Source: Frigoribacterium sp. CFBP 13712 (lineage in GTDB: Bacteria; Actinomycetota; Actinomycetes; Actinomycetales; Microbacteriaceae). From it: 64,000 nt of DNA. Position numbers and translations under genes: made by a program. Below, piece by piece: positions 60,697-64,000 of this stretch. Position 1 is the stretch's first letter, and each line of letters starts with the position of its first letter. Where the stretch lies: the NCBI RefSeq assembly GCF_014842255.1, contig NZ_JACYVH010000003.1, positions 124,001-188,000 on the forward strand, read 5' to 3'. The notes beneath the pieces were generated by a model. That model was not told where the DNA came from. It did no database searches and saw only the letters and a list, made by a program, of their open reading frames with translations.

Positions 60697-62115
60697 ATGT
60701 CAGACGTGTTGATCGATCGACCAGAGCTCGCAGGCCTGGGCCAGTACGAGTTCGGCTGGGCCGACTCCGACGCGGCGGGCGCCTCGGCGCGGCGCGGCGT
60801 GTCACCCGAGGTCGTCTCGGACATCTCGGCGCTCAAGAACGAGCCCGAGTGGATGCTCAAGAACCGCCTCAAGGGGCTCGCCCTCTTCGAGAAGAAGCCG
60901 ATGCCGACCTGGGGAGCAGACCTCTCCGGCATCGACTTCGACAACATCAAGTACTTCGTCCGCTCCACCGAGAAGCAGGCGACCACCTGGGACGACCTCC
61001 CGGACGACATCAAGAACACCTACGAGAAGCTCGGGATCCCCGAAGCGGAACGCAACCGTCTCGTGGCCGGTGTCGCCGCGCAGTACGAGTCCGAGGTGGT
61101 CTACCACCAGATCCGCGAGGACCTCGAGCAGCAGGGTGTCATCTTCATGGACACCGACACGGCCCTGCGCGAGCACCCCGAGCTCTTCCAGGAGTACTTC
61201 GGGACCGTGATCCCGGCCGGCGACAACAAGTTCGCGGCGCTCAACACCTCCGTCTGGTCGGGCGGGTCCTTCGTCTACGTCCCCAAGGGCGTCCACGTCG
61301 AGATCCCCCTGCAGGCCTACTTCCGTATCAACACGGAGAACATGGGTCAGTTCGAGCGCACGCTGATCATCGCCGACGAGGACAGCTACGTGCACTACAT
61401 CGAGGGCTGCACGGCTCCGATCTACAAGTCCGACTCGCTGCACTCGGCGGTCGTCGAGATCGTCGTCAAGAAGAACGCCCGCGTCCGCTACACGACGATC
61501 CAGAACTGGTCGAACAACGTGTACAACCTGGTCACCAAGCGCGCCATCGCTCACGAGGGAGCGACGATGGAGTGGATCGACGGCAACATCGGGTCCAAGG
61601 TCACGATGAAGTACCCGTCCATCTACCTGGTGGGCGAGCACGCCAAGGGCGAGACCCTCTCCGTCGCCTTCGCGGGCCCCGGCCAGCACCAGGACGCCGG
61701 TGCGAAGATGGTCCACATGGCGCCGTACACGACGTCCTCCATCGTGTCGAAGTCCATCGCCCGTGGAGGCGGCCGCGCCGGCTACCGCGGCGAGATCCGC
61801 GTTGACCCGTCCGCGCACCACTCGGCGAACACCGTCCGCTGCGACGCTCTGCTTGTCGACACGATCTCCCGATCCGACACGTACCCTGCCATCGACATCC
61901 GCGTCGACGACGTCCAGCTCGGTCACGAGGCGACCGTGTCGCGGGTCAGCGAAGAGCAGCTCTTCTACCTGATGTCGCGCGGCATGGCCGAAGACGAGGC
62001 CATGGCGATGATCGTGCGCGGCTTCATCGAGCCCATCGCCCGAGAGCTGCCCATGGAGTACGCGCTCGAACTCAACAAGCTCATCGAGATGAGCATGGAA
62101 GGATCCGTCGGCTAG
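60697..62115 (+). CDS. sufB: Fe-S cluster assembly scaffold SufB
   Basis: Core scaffold of the SUF system, forming the SufBC2D complex that builds Fe-S clusters. The 472 aa protein shows [38 protein letters not shown] with the conserved Cys, [13 protein letters not shown] and the conserved C-terminal [22 protein letters not shown]. No intein interrupts it, unlike the M. tuberculosis gene. The TAG stop abuts the sufD ATG. Confidence 0.96.
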   Translation: MSDVLIDRPELAGLGQYEFGWADSDAAGASARRGVSPEVVSDISALKNEPEWMLKNRLKGLALFEKKPMPTWGADLSGIDFDNIKYFVRSTEKQATTWDDLPDDIKNTYEKLGIPEAERNRLVAGVAAQYESEVVYHQIREDLEQQGVIFMDTDTALREHPELFQEYFGTVIPAGDNKFAALNTSVWSGGSFVYVPKGVHVEIPLQAYFRINTENMGQFERTLIIADEDSYVHYIEGCTAPIYKSDSLHSAVVEIVVKKNARVRYTTIQNWSNNVYNLVTKRAIAHEGATMEWIDGNIGSKVTMKYPSIYLVGEHAKGETLSVAFAGPGQHQDAGAKMVHMAPYTTSSIVSKSIARGGGRAGYRGEIRVDPSAHHSANTVRCDALLVDTISRSDTYPAIDIRVDDVQLGHEATVSRVSEEQLFYLMSRGMAEDEAMAMIVRGFIEPIARELPMEYALELNKLIEMSMEGSVG

Positions 62116-63336
62116 ATGTCTGCCGCAGCACCCACCACCACAGACAGCAGCACCTCCGAACGCGTCCAGCACGGCGCCGGAGCCCACACCGACGGCGGAT
62201 GGGGTCTCGTACCGGTCCAGACCCGGTCAGGTCGCTTCTCGTCGACCGATCCCGCGGCCTTCCCCGACGTGACCGGTCGCGAGGTCGACTGGAAGCTCAG
62301 TCCGGTCGCGCGCCTCCGTCCCCTCATCGACGGTCCTCTCGACGGTTCCCCCTACGCCTATCTCGCCCGCGAGACGGGCGGGGTGACGGTCGACTGGGTC
62401 GACGCGTCCCATGCACGGGTCGGCACCGCCGGAACCCCCGAAGACAAGGCCTCGGCGAACGCCTGGGCGAGCGTCGAGAAGGTCCTCTTGGTCGAACTGA
62501 CCGGCGAGGAGCCCTCCACGGTGACCATCGGTCGCTCGGGGCTCGACCGTGAACCGCGCGCCGGTCACACCGTCATCCACGCCGCCGCCCACACGACCTC
62601 TCTCGTCGTTCTGCGGAACACGGGCTCGGCGCGACTCGTCGAGAACGTCGAGATCGTGGTCGACGACGGCGCCCACCTCACCGTGGTGACGCTCCAGGAG
62701 TGGGACGACGACGCGGAGCACCTCGCCAGTCACTTCGCCACGATCGGGCGCGACGCGCAGTTGAAGCACTTCGTCGTCAGCCTCGGCGGGTCCATCGTGC
62801 GGGTCAACCCGTCGGCGCATCTCGCCGGCCAGGGCGCCGACACCGAGCTCTACGGTGTCTACTTCGCCGACGCGGGCCAGCACCTCGAGCAGCAGGTGTA
62901 CGTGAACCACGACGCGCCGAATTCGCGGAGCCGGGTCAACTACAAGGGCGCGCTCCAGGGCGAGGGCGCCCGGACGGTCTGGATCGGCGACGTCCTGATC
63001 GGGCGCACCGCACCGGGCACCGACAGCTACGAGCAGAACCGCAACCTCGTGCTCAGCGAGGGCACGCGGGCCGACTCGATCCCCAACCTCGAGATCGAGA
63101 CGGGTGACATCCAGGGCGCGGGTCACGCCAGCGCCACGGGTCGCTTCGACGACGAGCACCTGTTCTACCTGCAGTCGCGCGGCATCTCCGAAGACGAGGC
63201 ACGTCGCCTCGTGGTCCTCGGGTTCCTCAGCGAGGTCGTCCAGAAGATCGGCGAGCCCGAGCTCCAGGATCGTCTGATCGCGGCTCTCGAGGTCGAGCTC
63301 ACCTCGGCTCCCGGAACCGGGGCGGTCACCCGATGA
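62116..63336 (+). CDS. sufD: Fe-S cluster assembly protein SufD
   Basis: Partner of SufB in the SufBC2D complex, needed for iron acquisition. The 406 aa protein has a variable N-terminal half and a beta-helix C-terminal half, with NHDAPNSRSRVNYKGALQGE (conserved His) and HLFYLQSRGISEDEARRLVVLGF. The ATG directly follows the sufB stop and the end overlaps the Rieske gene by 4 nt (ATGA). Confidence 0.95.
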   Translation: MSAAAPTTTDSSTSERVQHGAGAHTDGGWGLVPVQTRSGRFSSTDPAAFPDVTGREVDWKLSPVARLRPLIDGPLDGSPYAYLARETGGVTVDWVDASHARVGTAGTPEDKASANAWASVEKVLLVELTGEEPSTVTIGRSGLDREPRAGHTVIHAAAHTTSLVVLRNTGSARLVENVEIVVDDGAHLTVVTLQEWDDDAEHLASHFATIGRDAQLKHFVVSLGGSIVRVNPSAHLAGQGADTELYGVYFADAGQHLEQQVYVNHDAPNSRSRVNYKGALQGEGARTVWIGDVLIGRTAPGTDSYEQNRNLVLSEGTRADSIPNLEIETGDIQGAGHASATGRFDDEHLFYLQSRGISEDEARRLVVLGFLSEVVQKIGEPELQDRLIAALEVELTSAPGTGAVTR

Positions 63337-63671
63337 GCGTCAAGATCTGCGGAGTCGACGACGTCACGCCGTCACAGGCGCTGCGCGTCGTCGTCGACGG
63401 GGTCGCCATCGCCGTCGTGAAGGACAGCGCCGGCACGATCCACGCGATCGGCGACACCTGCACCCACGGAGACATCTCCCTGGCAGAGGGTTTCGTCGAG
63501 GACGACACCCTCGAGTGCTGGGCCCACGGCTCCAAGTTCGAGCTCACGACCGGCAAGCCGCTCACCCTCCCCGCCTACGAACCCGTCCCGGTCTTCGCCG
63601 TCTCCGTCGTCGACGGCGACGTCTACGTCGACACCAGTGCCACGCCTTCGCCGGCGGGCGTCGCACAGTAA
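63333..63671 (+). CDS. Rieske [2Fe-2S] ferredoxin in the SUF operon
   Basis: A 112 aa soluble Rieske protein. Cluster ligands are seen as CTH (DTCTHGDISL) and CWAH (LECWAHGSKF), 17 residues between the motifs. It resembles the ferredoxin subunits of non-heme dioxygenases. Its regular presence between sufD and sufC in actinobacteria suggests an electron-donor or cluster-carrier role in assembly, but no function is established from sequence. Confidence 0.92.
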   Translation: MSVKICGVDDVTPSQALRVVVDGVAIAVVKDSAGTIHAIGDTCTHGDISLAEGFVEDDTLECWAHGSKFELTTGKPLTLPAYEPVPVFAVSVVDGDVYVDTSATPSPAGVAQ

Positions 63672-63683
63672 GGAAAACGCATC

Positions 63684-64000
63684 ATGTCCACACTCGAGAT
63701 CCGAGACCTCAAGGTCAGCATCGACACCGATCAGGGTGTCAAGCCCATCCTCAAGGGCGTCGACCTGACGATCAACGAGGGCGAGATCCACGCCGTCATG
63801 GGGCCCAACGGCTCCGGCAAGTCCACCCTCGCCTACACGATCGCCGGCCACCCGCGCTACAACGTCGACGGCGGCTCCATCCTCCTCGACGGCCGCGAGG
63901 TGCTCGACATGACCGTCGACGAGCGCGCCAAGGCCGGTCTGTTCCTCGCGATGCAGTACCCCGTCGAGATCCCCGGCGTCACGGTCGCGAACTTCCTCCG
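63684..64000 (+). CDS. sufC: Fe-S cluster assembly ATPase SufC (partial)
   Basis: ABC-type ATPase powering SufBC2D. About 105 N-terminal residues are present, and the gene is cut by the window end. Walker [17 protein letters not shown] (about 40-55) and the Q-loop region [13 protein letters not shown], typical of SufC, are visible. ATG 63684 follows AAGGAAA. Signature and Walker B motifs lie beyond the window. Confidence 0.94.
   Translation, partial: MSTLEIRDLKVSIDTDQGVKPILKGVDLTINEGEIHAVMGPNGSGKSTLAYTIAGHPRYNVDGGSILLDGREVLDMTVDERAKAGLFLAMQYPVEIPGVTVANFL

Overview
The window is a gene-dense, high-GC, almost entirely housekeeping stretch of a bacterial chromosome. Gene content and order point to an actinobacterium: whiA, rbpA, opcA, a PdtaR-type ANTAR regulator, a helicase-degenerate PriA, HGxxPAAW and Trp-operon membrane proteins, and a Rieske protein inside the SUF operon. 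The separate mannitol PTS proteins and gltBD beside lgt would suit Micrococcales, probably Microbacteriaceae, but that placement is inference from recalled gene order. I see no rRNA, CRISPR array, insertion sequence or prophage.

Layout. (1) 49-5724: metK, priA, fmt, rsmB. (2) 5788-15121: one long rightward run, rpe-hisE-hisG-hisF-hisI-trpE-(Trp membrane protein)-(HGxxPAAW protein)-trpC-trpB-trpA-lgt, in which histidine and tryptophan genes are interleaved with 1-8 nt overlaps. (3) 15379-22945: gltB-gltD (glutamate synthase) and pyk. (4) 23029-25445: a small unknown membrane protein, cspA (minus), tRNA-Leu(CAA) (minus), pdtaR and a hotdog thioesterase (minus). (5) 25518-45854: a DNA repair and translation block, polA, a DeoR regulator with a mannitol-type PTS (EIIC, EIIB, EIIA, HPr), a DUF885 metallopeptidase-like protein, rpsA, coaE, uvrB, an SDR, uvrA, uvrC, rapZ, whiA. 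(6) 46041-49844: gap-pgk-tpiA-secG-rbpA. (7) 49937-58144 (minus): tkt-tal-pgi-zwf-opcA-pgl, a pentose-phosphate operon. (8) 58442-64000: ctaB and ctaA facing each other, then sufB-sufD-Rieske-sufC, with sufC cut by the window end.

How the genes work together. The central-carbon genes (pyk, gap, pgk, tpiA, tkt, tal, pgi, zwf, opcA, pgl, rpe) cover lower glycolysis and both branches of the pentose phosphate pathway. That pathway supplies the ribose-5-phosphate and erythrose-4-phosphate used by the his and trp genes here. gltBD supplies glutamate, and ctaA/ctaB and suf supply heme A and Fe-S clusters.

Regulatory signals are the most informative non-coding content. Nine genes (rpe, hisE, the 23029 protein, pdtaR, polA, the DUF885 gene, coaE, uvrB, uvrA) have a TANNNT -10 element ending only 6-7 nt before the start codon, with no Shine-Dalgarno sequence between them. 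This is the signature of leaderless mRNAs, and it fixes several start codons. Three of them (polA, uvrB and the DUF885 gene) also carry TGTCGG(A/T)G exactly 8 nt before the -10. That matches the RecA/LexA-independent DNA-damage promoter described in mycobacteria, which is bound by PafBC. This links an uncharacterised DUF885 protein to DNA repair and is the best lead in the window.
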